Position numbers and translations under genes: made by a program
Assembly: GCF_009720525.1 (NCBI RefSeq)
Contig: NZ_CP043930.1
Location: 4,558,501-4,622,500 of the forward strand
Source of the DNA: Gimesia benthica
GTDB taxonomy: Bacteria > Planctomycetota > Planctomycetia > Planctomycetales > Planctomycetaceae
Reading direction: 5' to 3'
Length of the DNA: 64,000 nucleotides
In this document: in pieces, positions 46,175 through 54,978 of the stretch
How the letters are laid out: each line of letters opens with the position of its first letter
Position numbering within the stretch: position 1 is the stretch's first letter
The notes under the pieces: generated by a model
The model's database searches: none
The model's input: only the letters and a program-made list of their open reading frames with translations
Told to the model about the DNA's origin: nothing

Positions 46175-47266
46175 ATGCATACTCTTAGAGTAAAACAAAA
46201 ACTGCAAAAGCGTAAAGGGTTTACGCTCATCGAACTGCTGGTGGTGATCACCATCATCGGTATTCTGGTCTCGCTGACACTGCCGGCGATCCAGAGTGCC
46301 CGTGCCGCTGCACGGAAAGTATCCTGCCTGAATAACATGCGGAACGTCGGCCTGGCTGTGGTCAACTTCTCTTCAGGTGCTAACTCACAGCTGCCGCTGC
46401 TCGTTGATCCTAACGTTGCCATCAGCACAACCGCTGCTCCCAATGCGAACGCCGGTTTTGACAACCTGTCCTGGTGCACGACGATTCTGCCGTTCCTTGA
46501 CAACGTCGGTTTCCGTCAGCGATGGGACCAGTTGGCCAGCGTTATTGCAGACGCCTCAACTGGTGGTACTTCAAACGCCAACTACAATGCTTTCGTCGCC
46601 CTGAACAACAACCGTTTCCCTGTCTTCACCTGCCCCGATGACCAGTTCAACACCGATCAGGGAGCACTCTCCTATGCCGTTAACGTCGGTTACGTGACTG
46701 CGAACTACAACGCTTCCGGCGTTGGTTATGACTCTTCAACCGGTGTAGGACATCACCCGGCCGGCGATGGTGGTATGGACGGTGATGCGATGACGACTGC
46801 TGATATTCCTGTCAAATTCGCTTCCGGCGTCTTCTGGCGTCCTCACACCTCACGTATGTCTCTGGACTTCATCTCAGCTGCCGACGGTCTGACTCAGACC
46901 CTGATGCTGAGCGAAAACCTGCAGGCAGGTAACTGGTCCAGCCAGGATACCGGTAGCCTCGGTTTCGGTGTTGACCTGCAGGGTGTCTACTCCAGTGGTG
47001 CAACCACTCTGGCCCTGCCCTCCGGTTTCAACCTGGTTAACACAACCAGCGGTACCGATTCACGCATCGGTTCCAATCTGACTGCTGCCAAATCACAGGC
47101 ATGGCGTCCCAGCTCTAACCACCCCAGTGGTGCTGTGAACGTAGTCTTCTGTGACGGCAGTGGAAAATCACTGACACCACAGATGGACGCTGGCGTTTAC
47201 GCTCGTCTGCTGACACCTGCTGGTCTGCGTTATGGACAGGCTGTTGTTGATGGATCATCCTACTAA
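46175..47266 (+). CDS. DUF1559 prepilin-like protein, copy 1
   Basis: A 363-residue planctomycete-type DUF1559 protein. '[25 protein letters not shown]' is a prepilin signal. '[20 protein letters not shown]' follows, and the C-terminal motif is '[16 protein letters not shown]', a variant of the H-x9-DG motif with ten residues between His and Asp-Gly. Such proteins are highly multiplied in planctomycetes and their role is unknown; a pilin-like surface or secretion role is inferred from the signal. Of the clustered starts I chose the ATG at 46175, because TGAGGAG ends seven bases upstream. The codon choice is strongly biased (many CTG, GGT, AAC), hinting at high expression. Confidence 0.88.
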   Translation: MHTLRVKQKLQKRKGFTLIELLVVITIIGILVSLTLPAIQSARAAARKVSCLNNMRNVGLAVVNFSSGANSQLPLLVDPNVAISTTAAPNANAGFDNLSWCTTILPFLDNVGFRQRWDQLASVIADASTGGTSNANYNAFVALNNNRFPVFTCPDDQFNTDQGALSYAVNVGYVTANYNASGVGYDSSTGVGHHPAGDGGMDGDAMTTADIPVKFASGVFWRPHTSRMSLDFISAADGLTQTLMLSENLQAGNWSSQDTGSLGFGVDLQGVYSSGATTLALPSGFNLVNTTSGTDSRIGSNLTAAKSQAWRPSSNHPSGAVNVVFCDGSGKSLTPQMDAGVYARLLTPAGLRYGQAVVDGSSY

Positions 47267-47329
47267 TTCTGACGATTGATCCTGCAACCATCATTTGAGT
47301 CATTTTCTCAAATCGGTTCAAACAAACGG

Positions 47330-47363
47330 GCACCAGAGATCAGCGGGTCTCTGGTGCTTTTTT
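47330..47363 (+). terminator. Terminator after DUF1559 copy 1
   Basis: A perfect ten-base stem (GCACCAGAGA, 47330-47339 with 47348-47357) is followed by TTTTTT. Confidence 0.9.
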
Positions 47364-47476
47364 CATATCTCGACCGCATACTGTATGGGCGTGTGCTTTC
47401 TGTTCGTCTGTTTCAAAATAGACATTAGAGGCGCACGAGACACATCCCTTTGTCATTTCTTTTAAGGGGCACTCGC

Positions 47477-48538
47477 ATGCAGAATCAAAAAACGAAACGA
47501 CCGGAGCGACGTGGTTTCTCGCTGACCGAATTAATTGTGGTGATCGTGATTATTGTAATCCTGGTGGCACTGACTCTACCAGCGCTGGAAAGCGCCCGGG
47601 CTCCTTCCAGGAAATTAGCCTGCCTGAATAAGATGCGGAATGTGGGCCTGGCTGTTGTTAACTTCTCCTCCGGAGCAAATTTGGAACTGCCGCTGCTGGT
47701 GGATCCGAATATGACCGTTTCGACTGAAGATGCCCCCAATCCACAGGCGACTCACGATGACCTCACCTGGTGCACAACGATTCTGCCTTTCCTGGATAAC
47801 GTCGGTTTTCGCCAGCGCTGGGATGAGACCGCCAGTCAGGCTTCCAGTGCCACGATGAATGCAGAAGCGATTTCGTTACTGACGAATCTGAATGCGACAC
47901 GTTTCCCCGTCTTCACCTGCCCTGACGACGCGGCGAACACAGAACAGGGGGCTCTCTCTTATGTCGCGAATGTGGGTTATGTAACCTCTCATTATAATAC
48001 CGCGACTGACCGAGCGCACCGTCCCGACAGTGCCGACGGCGGGCTGGATGGCGACATCAAGACAACAGCAGACATCCCGGTGAAATTTGCCACCGGAGTT
48101 TTCTGGCGACCTTATACATCCCGCATGTCACTCGACTTCATCTCCCAGAAAGGGGATGGTTTGAGACAGACACTGATGCTCTCAGAAAATCTGCAGGCGG
48201 GCAACTGGGCATCCACCGATACCGGCAGTCTCGGTTTTGGCATCGACATGCAGGGCATGTATTCCAGCGGCACAACTCAACTCACACTGCCAACAGATTT
48301 CACTCTGGAGAATGCCACAACCTCGACGGACTCAAGTATTGGATCCCAGATCGGCGCTAAAAAAAGTCAGGCCTGGCGGCCCAGTTCAAATCACCCCGGT
48401 GGTGTAGTGAATGTCATCTTCTGTGATGGCAGTGGAAGATCGCTGAGCCCTGATATTGATCCAGGAATCTATGCCCGCCTGCTGACACCCGCTGGTTTAA
48501 GGTACGGTCAGGATGTGGTCCCCCAATATGGATTCTGA
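47477..48538 (+). CDS. DUF1559 prepilin-like protein, copy 2
   Basis: A 353-residue paralogue of copy 1, collinear along its whole length: 'RRG|FSLTELIVVIVIIVILVALTL' signal, '[29 protein letters not shown]', and 'HPGGVVNVIFCDGSGRSL' near the end. It ends 'LRYGQDVVPQYGF', like '[13 protein letters not shown]' of copy 1. The ATG at 47477 has AAGGGG eight bases upstream; a TTG at 47450 is possible but weaker. Codon use is less biased than in copy 1, suggesting lower expression or faster change. Confidence 0.88.
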   Translation: MQNQKTKRPERRGFSLTELIVVIVIIVILVALTLPALESARAPSRKLACLNKMRNVGLAVVNFSSGANLELPLLVDPNMTVSTEDAPNPQATHDDLTWCTTILPFLDNVGFRQRWDETASQASSATMNAEAISLLTNLNATRFPVFTCPDDAANTEQGALSYVANVGYVTSHYNTATDRAHRPDSADGGLDGDIKTTADIPVKFATGVFWRPYTSRMSLDFISQKGDGLRQTLMLSENLQAGNWASTDTGSLGFGIDMQGMYSSGTTQLTLPTDFTLENATTSTDSSIGSQIGAKKSQAWRPSSNHPGGVVNVIFCDGSGRSLSPDIDPGIYARLLTPAGLRYGQDVVPQYGF

Positions 48539-48606
48539 TAAAACAGGGGGACTGGCGATTTTTCTGAATGTCGACTGACTGCGCTCCGTTCGATTAATAC
48601 TCATTG

Positions 48607-48639
48607 CACCAGAGATTCTATGGTCTCTGGTGTTTTTTT
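48607..48639 (+). terminator. Terminator after DUF1559 copy 2
   Basis: A perfect nine-base stem (CACCAGAGA, 48607-48615 with 48624-48632) is followed by TTTTTTT. The stem sequence is the same as in the terminator of copy 1, so the terminator appears to have been duplicated with the gene. Confidence 0.9.
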
Positions 48640-49019
48640 ACGTCGTGGAATACAATCTGTTTTCCTGTACACTTTTTGCATATGGAGTGTGCCCCTAAGC
48701 TTTTCATATGAGAGCGGTGCCTGGTTAAAAGCACTGTCCCGTCAAGTGGATCTCCGCATAACGTCTCTTGACGAAACAAGGGGAAATCGGATAAGGAACA
48801 ATATAAACTTAGAAACTAAAATAGGAGTGACTGTGCGCCTGCCTGGGGATCAGACAGGGGAGTGTCTCAGCCGCTTCGAGCCAGAGAAAATAACGGGCTG
48901 CAACTTGACGGGTTCTCCAGCAGCAGCGATAGTCGTTGGTTCAAACAGATGTGAGCGTTAACTAGAATTAACCTCGTCACGATTCACTAAAGCATACTAT
49001 TACATCTCAGGATACAATC
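48640..49019. other. Intergenic region upstream of the clpP pair
   Basis: About 380 bases. A 113-codon frame (48620-48961) overlaps the terminator and has no binding site, so I do not call it. The region should hold the clpP promoter, but I cannot point to a clear one. Confidence 0.45.
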
Positions 49020-49646
49020 ATGTTCGATCCCTTATCAGGGCAGATGCCAACTCAGGCGAATCAACGTGCCAGAAGCTATTCACAGCAGCGCCAGATGGGC
49101 ATTGGTGACCTTCTGCTGGACAACCGGATCATCTTTCTGGACAGCGTCATTAATGATGCCAGTGCGAATCTGATCGTGATGAAACTGCTCTATCTGCAGT
49201 CTGAAAATCGTCACCAGGACATCCATCTTTATGTCAATTCACCCGGTGGTTCAGTGACATCCACGATGGCCATTTATGACACGATGCAGTTCATCGAATG
49301 TGATGTGGCCACTTATTGTGTTGGTCTGGCTGCCAGTGGTGGCGCGATCCTGGTTGCCGGGGGACAGAAGGGGAAACGTTACATTCTGCCGCACGCCAAA
49401 ATGATGATTCACCAGCCTTTTGGGGAAGTCGGTGGTCAGGTTTCTGACATCGAAATTCAGGCCAAAGACATTCTCGATACCCGTGAGGTATTGAATAAAA
49501 TTCTGGCTGGCCACACCGGTCAGAGTATTGAAAAAATTGCGCAGGACACTTCTCGTGACCGCTTCCTCTCTTCAGCCGATTCGGTCGAATACGGTCTGGT
49601 CGATGAAGTTCTGGTCCGTGATACCAGCGACAAAGACAAGAAATAA
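49020..49646 (+). CDS. clpP: ATP-dependent Clp protease proteolytic subunit, divergent copy
   Basis: A 208-residue ClpP. The catalytic triad is complete: Ser106, His131 in 'MMIHQPFG' and Asp180 in 'TSRDRF'. The nucleophile loop reads 'GLAASGGA' instead of the common 'GQAASMGA', changing residues on both sides of the serine. '[18 protein letters not shown]' is typical. The N-terminal 25 residues are Gln-rich and probably form the processed or axial-loop part. A second clpP follows 72 bases downstream, so mixed two-ring ClpP1P2 barrels are likely. No Clp ATPase gene is nearby. Confidence 0.92.
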   Translation: MFDPLSGQMPTQANQRARSYSQQRQMGIGDLLLDNRIIFLDSVINDASANLIVMKLLYLQSENRHQDIHLYVNSPGGSVTSTMAIYDTMQFIECDVATYCVGLAASGGAILVAGGQKGKRYILPHAKMMIHQPFGEVGGQVSDIEIQAKDILDTREVLNKILAGHTGQSIEKIAQDTSRDRFLSSADSVEYGLVDEVLVRDTSDKDKK

Positions 49647-49718
49647 AACAGACGTCGGCAGACATGCTGCCCCATGACGATCCAACATCAATCTACCATC
49701 TATTGAAGTGAGTTTTAC

Positions 49719-50324
<606 letters not shown>

Positions 50325-50345
50325 TTTTAACTCTGACAAGAGGAG

Positions 50346-50368
50346 ACAGAAGAGGGATCTTCTGTTTT
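50346..50368 (+). terminator. Terminator after the clpP pair
   Basis: A perfect eight-base stem (ACAGAAGA, 50346-50353 with 50358-50365) has a four-base loop and TTTT. It lies just before the lipoprotein start at 50381. Confidence 0.65.
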
Positions 50369-50380
50369 AATTGATTTCCA

Positions 50381-51229
50381 ATGAAGCAATACCTTACGAC
50401 ATGGATGTCGTTGATGTTGATTCTCACCCTCTCCGGGTGTGGAGGTCGCGGCAATACGGATCTTCTTGAAGCGCGATTGCGCGACCAGGAAGACAATATT
50501 TTCGCTCTGCAGCGAGATCTCAAGGAATCGCAGCAGGCGCTGCAGTCTGCCCGCGAGCAGTCTGAGTCCATGCAGAGGCAGTTGGCCAAATCATCTAACG
50601 GTGGCCTGCTGCCCGAGCAGTCCAAGACGCTGTTTCGGGTGACGGGCGTCAAAGTCAACAGCCTGCTGACCGGGGGAGTCGATCTCGACAGCAAGCCGGG
50701 AGACGAACTCTGGACCACCGTCATTACACCGCATGACGTGGATGGCGAGACCGTCAAACTGCCCGCTGATCTGGAACTGGAACTGGTCGATCTAAATCAA
50801 CCCGAGAATCAGCGTCGCGTCGGGATCTGGAAATTCGACAGCCAGGAAGTCCGCTCTCACTGGTATTCAGGTTTTGCCGGTTCGGGCTTCCGCTTCGAAC
50901 TCCCCTGGCAAAGTGCCCCCGCCAGCGAGGATCTGACACTGCTGGTGAGAATGAAATCTCAGGATGGTCGTACCTTCCAGGCAACCTCTTCACTAAGAGT
51001 GGCTCGTCTGGATAGCAGCTCTCAGATTCAGACCGCCAGCCGCGAAGAGCCTCGTTCGCGGAAACAGCTCACGCCAGCTGAGCCTGCACGAATTTCCTTC
51101 GAAGCGCAGCCAGCGATAGTGACCGAAGAACCTGCTGAGGAGAACCCGTTCCAGCAGATGTCAGCCGAGACAACTGAACCGGCGGCAGCAACCGAATTCG
51201 ACTCGCCGTTCCGTGTGATTCAGGAATAG
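50381..51229 (+). CDS. Lipoprotein with N-terminal coiled coil, unknown function
   Basis: A 282-residue putative lipoprotein: a signal peptide ending in the lipobox 'LSGC' (Cys near residue 20), then a predicted coiled coil (about 28-70, 'RLRDQEDNIFALQRDLKESQ'). A predicted beta-rich domain follows (about 80-205), with 'FRVTGVKVNSLLTGGVDLDS' and 'LPWQSAPASEDLTLLVRMKS'. The last 70 residues are Glu/Pro/Ala-rich and probably disordered. I do not recognise a characterised family. It ends before a terminator hairpin. Confidence 0.8.
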   Translation: MKQYLTTWMSLMLILTLSGCGGRGNTDLLEARLRDQEDNIFALQRDLKESQQALQSAREQSESMQRQLAKSSNGGLLPEQSKTLFRVTGVKVNSLLTGGVDLDSKPGDELWTTVITPHDVDGETVKLPADLELELVDLNQPENQRRVGIWKFDSQEVRSHWYSGFAGSGFRFELPWQSAPASEDLTLLVRMKSQDGRTFQATSSLRVARLDSSSQIQTASREEPRSRKQLTPAEPARISFEAQPAIVTEEPAEENPFQQMSAETTEPAAATEFDSPFRVIQE

Positions 51230-51255
51230 CCAAACGTTTGATTTCCAAATGCAAT

Positions 51256-51296
51256 AAGCTCTCACCGGTTAACCGATGAGAGCTTGTTTTGTTTTC
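51256..51296 (+). terminator. Terminator after the lipoprotein gene
   Basis: AAGCTCTCA (51256-51264) pairs with TGAGAGCTT (51277-51285) around an inner CGGTT/AACCG pairing; GTTTTGTTTTC follows. Confidence 0.75.
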
Positions 51297-51317
51297 GTCA
51301 TGCAGAAGTCGTCGCGA

Positions 51318-51635
51318 CTATTTCTTCTGTGCCATGGAGTGGGCTTTAGCCAGAGCATCTTCTGCTTCCGCGATGCGTCCACAGCGCTGACAAATTACGG
51401 AGAGCTGCAGGTAGGAGAAGTTGTCTTCCGGTTCCAGTTCGGTAACCTTCTTGGCATGCTCGATGGCTTCATCAAACTTTCCCAGCTTCTGGTAATAGAC
51501 AGCAGAGGCTGAGTGAGCCAGAACGTAATTTTCATCCTGAGCCAGCACTTCCTTCAGTTTCTCTACCGCCTGTTCCACGTCCCCACTCTCGTAAGTTTTG
51601 ACTGCTTCATCGTACAGACTGGATGGAGTACTCAT
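51318..51635 (-). CDS. Small tetratricopeptide-repeat protein
   Basis: A 105-residue protein of almost only TPR units: 'LYDEAVKTYESGDVEQAVEKL', 'VLAHSASAVYYQKLGKFDEA' and 'FSYLQLSVICQRCGRIAEAE'. It has no signal peptide. TPR units mediate protein-protein contacts; no partner can be named. It is transcribed away from the glycosyltransferase gene, with palindromes between the two starts. Confidence 0.88.
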   Translation of the reverse strand: MSTPSSLYDEAVKTYESGDVEQAVEKLKEVLAQDENYVLAHSASAVYYQKLGKFDEAIEHAKKVTELEPEDNFSYLQLSVICQRCGRIAEAEDALAKAHSMAQKK

Positions 51636-51696
51636 CTGCTTAATCTCGCTTTTCTTTCAAATGTTCTGTTGAAGTATGAGGATCGCATGCAGACCA

Positions 51697-51715
51697 TTCT
51701 GTCGTCACGACAGAA
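51697..51715. promoter_or_regulatory. 19-base palindrome, candidate operator
   Basis: TTCTGTCGT and its exact complement ACGACAGAA flank a single C. The site lies 62 bases upstream of the TPR gene start, in the divergent spacer, where a dimeric repressor site could sit. Confidence 0.45.
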
Positions 51716-51777
51716 CTATCATCAGCTCGCTATTTGAATTGTAGACCTGTGGGGCAAAATACCAATACGGCAAATCT

Positions 51778-51797
51778 GGTCAGACCTCTGTCTGACC
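51778..51797. repeat. Inverted repeat in the divergent spacer
   Basis: GGTCAGAC and its exact complement GTCTGACC are separated by CTCT. There is no T tract, so a regulatory site is as likely as a terminator. Confidence 0.4.
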
Positions 51798-51922
51798 GGA
51801 TTATTGCCTCTGTTTATGATAATTGACGGGCTGCTCGGTTTCATAGGCAAAGCGACCTGCTTCCTGTAGAATTTGGTGACTTGGACTGATATCACTGATC
51901 ACCGTTTTCATAAAGGTTCGAT

Positions 51923-53740
51923 GTGCCTTCTCCTAAACCGACAGCAGAGCCCTCCGCCACATACTCCCGACTGGAGCTGATCCTGCTGGGGATCGTTCTG
52001 CTGGTCGCCTGTCTGGCGCGGATGATGTTCTTCTCCGATGTGGCTGTCGAGCATTTCGATGAAGGTGTCTATGCATCCAATCTCTGGTTCTCCGCAGAGC
52101 AGGGGGCCGAGTATCCAGGCCGCTATTTTTACGCGCCGCCTCTGCTGCCGTTTCTGATCGAGTGGTCCATGATCTTTCTGGGCAGCGGTGTCTGGGGTGT
52201 GTTTCTCCCCTCTCTGCTATTGGGCGTCATGACTGTGCTCTTGATCTGGTGGGTGACTCGTGACTGGTTTGGTTCTTCCGCCGGACTGGTGGCCGCACTC
52301 CTGGCGGGAGGCAGCGACCTGCATCTGCTCTACACGCGAACCGCTCTCACAGACGTTGCACTTGGATTCTTTCTGCTGCTCAGCGTCTACCTTATCTGGC
52401 GGAGCTGGCTCTCGCTCGATTGGAAGTGGCCAGTACTGGCTGGTGTCGCCATCGGACTGGGGTGGTCGGTCAAGTACAACGGCTGGCTTCCGCTGGCCAT
52501 CGGCTTTTCTGGAATTGTTCCCTGGCTCTGGGTCTACCGCCGTGATCGTCTCCCTCTCACCAGCTACCTGACACGCGCTTTCGTATTTTCTCTGACGGCT
52601 ATGGTTGTCTGGTCGCCGGTATTGATCGGGCTACAGAAGTGGGGAGGCTATTCCGTCGTCGCTGCCAATCACAGTCGGTATGTTGTCGGCTTCTCGGGCT
52701 GGTTCGATTCCTGTACGCGACAACTCCTCAATCTGCGTTTGCTCGAGGGACCATTCGGAGCGATCAGCCTTGGGCTGGTCTGTCTGGTGGGATGCCTGCT
52801 GGCACTTCACGGTAGTTGCTGGAGTTCAACTCACTCCGGAAATGAAAACAAGAATGAGGAAGGTAGGCGTTCCACGTGGAACACGATGCTGGTTGGTTGC
52901 CTGGCAGGCCTCCCCTTACTGGGGGGCTGGCTGGTAGGGATCACCCCGGTCCTCGTCATCCTGGCTGTCATCGGAATTCTGCTGCAGCTGTTCTGCATGT
53001 CGGGACAGCGATCGAAATCTCAGGTAGCAGCCGATTCCCGAGATGATTCATTAGGACTGTCTCGACCGCTGGCAGCCTGGTTACTGGCGGCCTGGTTCTG
53101 TGGTCTGCTACTGGCCACGCCGCTCTACCATCCCTATCCCCGTCTGACGATTCCCTGGATGATCTCTGCCTGGTTAGGTACCGCCGCGCTGGTGGGTTGG
53201 CTCGAGTCACGATCAGGCTGCTCCCTCTGCGAACTCTTATCGAGATCTGGTGAGCTGAGGACTCAGCCCGCGCGTATCATGGGGGGAGTCACTTTTGTGG
53301 GTGTCGCCCTCCTCGTGATTCTGATCGCGCGACCCTGGTCGGTCGCTGCCTGGCAACCTCGAAACGGACTGGCGTCGATTTCCCGTCAGTTGCTGGCAAA
53401 CCTTCGGCAGGAACACGCCAACTCGGATGAAGCGATTCTCTACATCTATGCCGAGCCTGGGTTGTTCTTCAATCTGAAAGCAGAGGGTCATCAGCTGACC
53501 GGTCCGGTAGCTGACTTCCGGTTTCTGGATTCGCTTCCACCCCAGATGCCCGTCTACTTGATCGCGGGACCACACGCGGAGCGCGACTCCGAGTTTGTGA
53601 AGCAATTCGATCAGGCTCAAGATCGACTCGATCTGATTCAGTCCTACGAGTATGATCCCAGCCTGCTGGTCCGTCTGAATCAGGCGCAGTTGCCAGCTAA
53701 ATCTACGACGGAATCAGTCCGTCTCTACCGTGTCCGGTAA
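51923..53740 (+). CDS. Integral-membrane glycosyltransferase (GT39/ArnT-like)
   Basis: A 605-residue polytopic membrane protein of the GT-C fold. The first loop after TM1 carries 'EHFDEGVYA', with the acidic Asp-Glu pair typical of PMT/ArnT-type catalytic sites. 'RTALTDVALGFFLLLSVYLIW' and 'LGWSVKYNGWLPLAIG' are family-like membrane segments. There are about ten hydrophobic segments and a soluble C-terminal domain (about 490-605). It probably transfers a sugar from a polyprenyl-phosphate donor to an extracytoplasmic acceptor; donor and acceptor are unknown. The start is GTG at 51923. The gene contains a parS-like site at 52869-52882. Confidence 0.85.
   Translation: MPSPKPTAEPSATYSRLELILLGIVLLVACLARMMFFSDVAVEHFDEGVYASNLWFSAEQGAEYPGRYFYAPPLLPFLIEWSMIFLGSGVWGVFLPSLLLGVMTVLLIWWVTRDWFGSSAGLVAALLAGGSDLHLLYTRTALTDVALGFFLLLSVYLIWRSWLSLDWKWPVLAGVAIGLGWSVKYNGWLPLAIGFSGIVPWLWVYRRDRLPLTSYLTRAFVFSLTAMVVWSPVLIGLQKWGGYSVVAANHSRYVVGFSGWFDSCTRQLLNLRLLEGPFGAISLGLVCLVGCLLALHGSCWSSTHSGNENKNEEGRRSTWNTMLVGCLAGLPLLGGWLVGITPVLVILAVIGILLQLFCMSGQRSKSQVAADSRDDSLGLSRPLAAWLLAAWFCGLLLATPLYHPYPRLTIPWMISAWLGTAALVGWLESRSGCSLCELLSRSGELRTQPARIMGGVTFVGVALLVILIARPWSVAAWQPRNGLASISRQLLANLRQEHANSDEAILYIYAEPGLFFNLKAEGHQLTGPVADFRFLDSLPPQMPVYLIAGPHAERDSEFVKQFDQAQDRLDLIQSYEYDPSLLVRLNQAQLPAKSTTESVRLYRVR
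52869..52882. promoter_or_regulatory. parS-like site inside the glycosyltransferase gene
   Basis: GTTCCACGTGGAAC is a perfect 14-base palindrome matching the core of the chromosomal parS site. It lies in frame within codons for 'RSTWNT' and is about 1 kb upstream of parB. Confidence 0.8.
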
Positions 53741-53751
53741 GCGTGGTAACA

Positions 53752-53775
53752 CAGGTGTTCCACGTGGAACACCTG
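53752..53775. promoter_or_regulatory. parS centromere-like site upstream of parB
   Basis: A perfect 24-base palindrome contains the full 16-base parS sequence TGTTCCACGTGGAACA (53756-53771). It lies between the glycosyltransferase stop and the parB start, the usual neighbourhood of a chromosomal ParB loading site. Confidence 0.92.
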
Positions 53776-53898
53776 CCCGAGGGAAGACAACTCTGCCGCA
53801 AAGCCCTCTTGCTTCAAATAGCCATTCGAAATAAAATCCCGCGCCACGTTTCAATCTCCCGTTTTTGTCAGGCAGTTTAAGTATAAGAGAAGAAGGTC

Positions 53899-54906
53899 AT
53901 GGAAGATCATAATCAGGAAGATCAAAACCAGAATCCAGCTGATCCAGCAGCTGAGCAGTCAGAAAATCCTGGGGTCCCTCGTCGACGGTTAGGCCGTGGT
54001 TTGAACGCCTTGCTGGGACGTGGGGGAGAACCAGATTCAGAAAATGTTCAGGACGGTGCAGGTGCAGACTCGCAAGAGAATCCAGCACCAGTTCAGTCCT
54101 CCGACCAGATCGACATTGATCTGATCGAACGGAATCCATATCAGCCTCGTCAGGATTTCGCAGCTGACTCCCTCAAGGAACTCGAAGGCAGTATCCGTCA
54201 ACACGGTATTCTACAACCGCTGCTGGTCCGTCCGTTCGATGGTGCCTATCAGCTGATCGCCGGGGAACGCCGTTTGAAGGCAGCCCGTGAAGCGGGACTG
54301 AAAACGGTTCCCTGCCGGGTGCTCCATCTGGAAGAACGCGAAGTCTGTGAAGTCGCGATCGAGGAGAACCTCAAGCGAAAAGATTTGAATGTACTCGAAA
54401 AGGCCCAGGCCTTCAAAAACTATCTGAGCCAGTTCGACAGTACGATAGAGCAGCTCGCACAGCGATTGAGTCTGGACCGTTCAACCGTCAACAACATGAT
54501 CCGGTTGCTAGATCTGGCGGAACCCGTCAAGCAGGCTCTCCAGGCAGAAAAGATCTCAGCCGGTCATGCCCGGACCCTGTTGAGCCTGGATAACGATAAA
54601 CAGGTCGCCCTCTGTGAGCAGATTCAGTCCGAGTCCCTCTCGGTCCGAAAAACTGAAGCTGAGGTGCGGAAGATCCTCAAAGGTGAAGCTGACACCGTGC
54701 CCTTTGAGAATCCCAAACCGAAGCAACCCGCTGATGCTCCCCAGATGACGAATCACCTGATTGACCTGCAGCAGCAACTGCGGGAAATTCTGGGAGCCCA
54801 GGTGGAGATCAAGCTCAAGACCGAACAGTCCGGTCAGATTGTGATTCCCTTCGATTCGAACGATACCTTCGAGCGGATTACAGGAGTGCTCCGCAAGTCA
54901 GCCTGA
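53899..54906 (+). CDS. parB: Chromosome partitioning protein ParB
   Basis: A 335-residue CTP-dependent DNA clamp that loads at parS and helps to segregate the chromosome origin. 'RRLGRGLNALLGRG' (about 28-41) is the N-terminal segment that contacts ParA. 'LIERNPYQPRQDF', 'QHGILQPLLVRP' and the CTP-binding 'IAGERRLKAAREAGLKTVP' form the ParB/Srx domain, and 'EQLAQRLSLDRSTVNNMIRLL' is the DNA-binding helix-turn-helix. The C-terminal dimerisation part follows a short linker. No parA lies in the window, though the ParA-binding segment is kept, so parA must be encoded elsewhere. Confidence 0.94.
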   Translation: MEDHNQEDQNQNPADPAAEQSENPGVPRRRLGRGLNALLGRGGEPDSENVQDGAGADSQENPAPVQSSDQIDIDLIERNPYQPRQDFAADSLKELEGSIRQHGILQPLLVRPFDGAYQLIAGERRLKAAREAGLKTVPCRVLHLEEREVCEVAIEENLKRKDLNVLEKAQAFKNYLSQFDSTIEQLAQRLSLDRSTVNNMIRLLDLAEPVKQALQAEKISAGHARTLLSLDNDKQVALCEQIQSESLSVRKTEAEVRKILKGEADTVPFENPKPKQPADAPQMTNHLIDLQQQLREILGAQVEIKLKTEQSGQIVIPFDSNDTFERITGVLRKSA

Positions 54907-54939
54907 TCGCTGAGCTCGGAATCACGTGAAACTCAACAG

Positions 54940-54978
54940 ACCCGTAAGGCATTCACTTGCCTTGCGGGTTTGCTTTTT
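54940..54978 (+). terminator. Terminator after parB, overlapping the end of the convergent cytochrome gene
   Basis: A 12-base stem with one mismatch (54940-54951 with 54958-54969, ACCCGTAAGGCA) is followed by a T-rich tract. The stop codon of the minus-strand cytochrome gene (54953-54955) sits in the hairpin loop. Confidence 0.8.

Noticed and set aside
48620-48961. A 113-codon frame after DUF1559 copy 2
   Set aside because: It begins inside a strong terminator hairpin and has no start signal.
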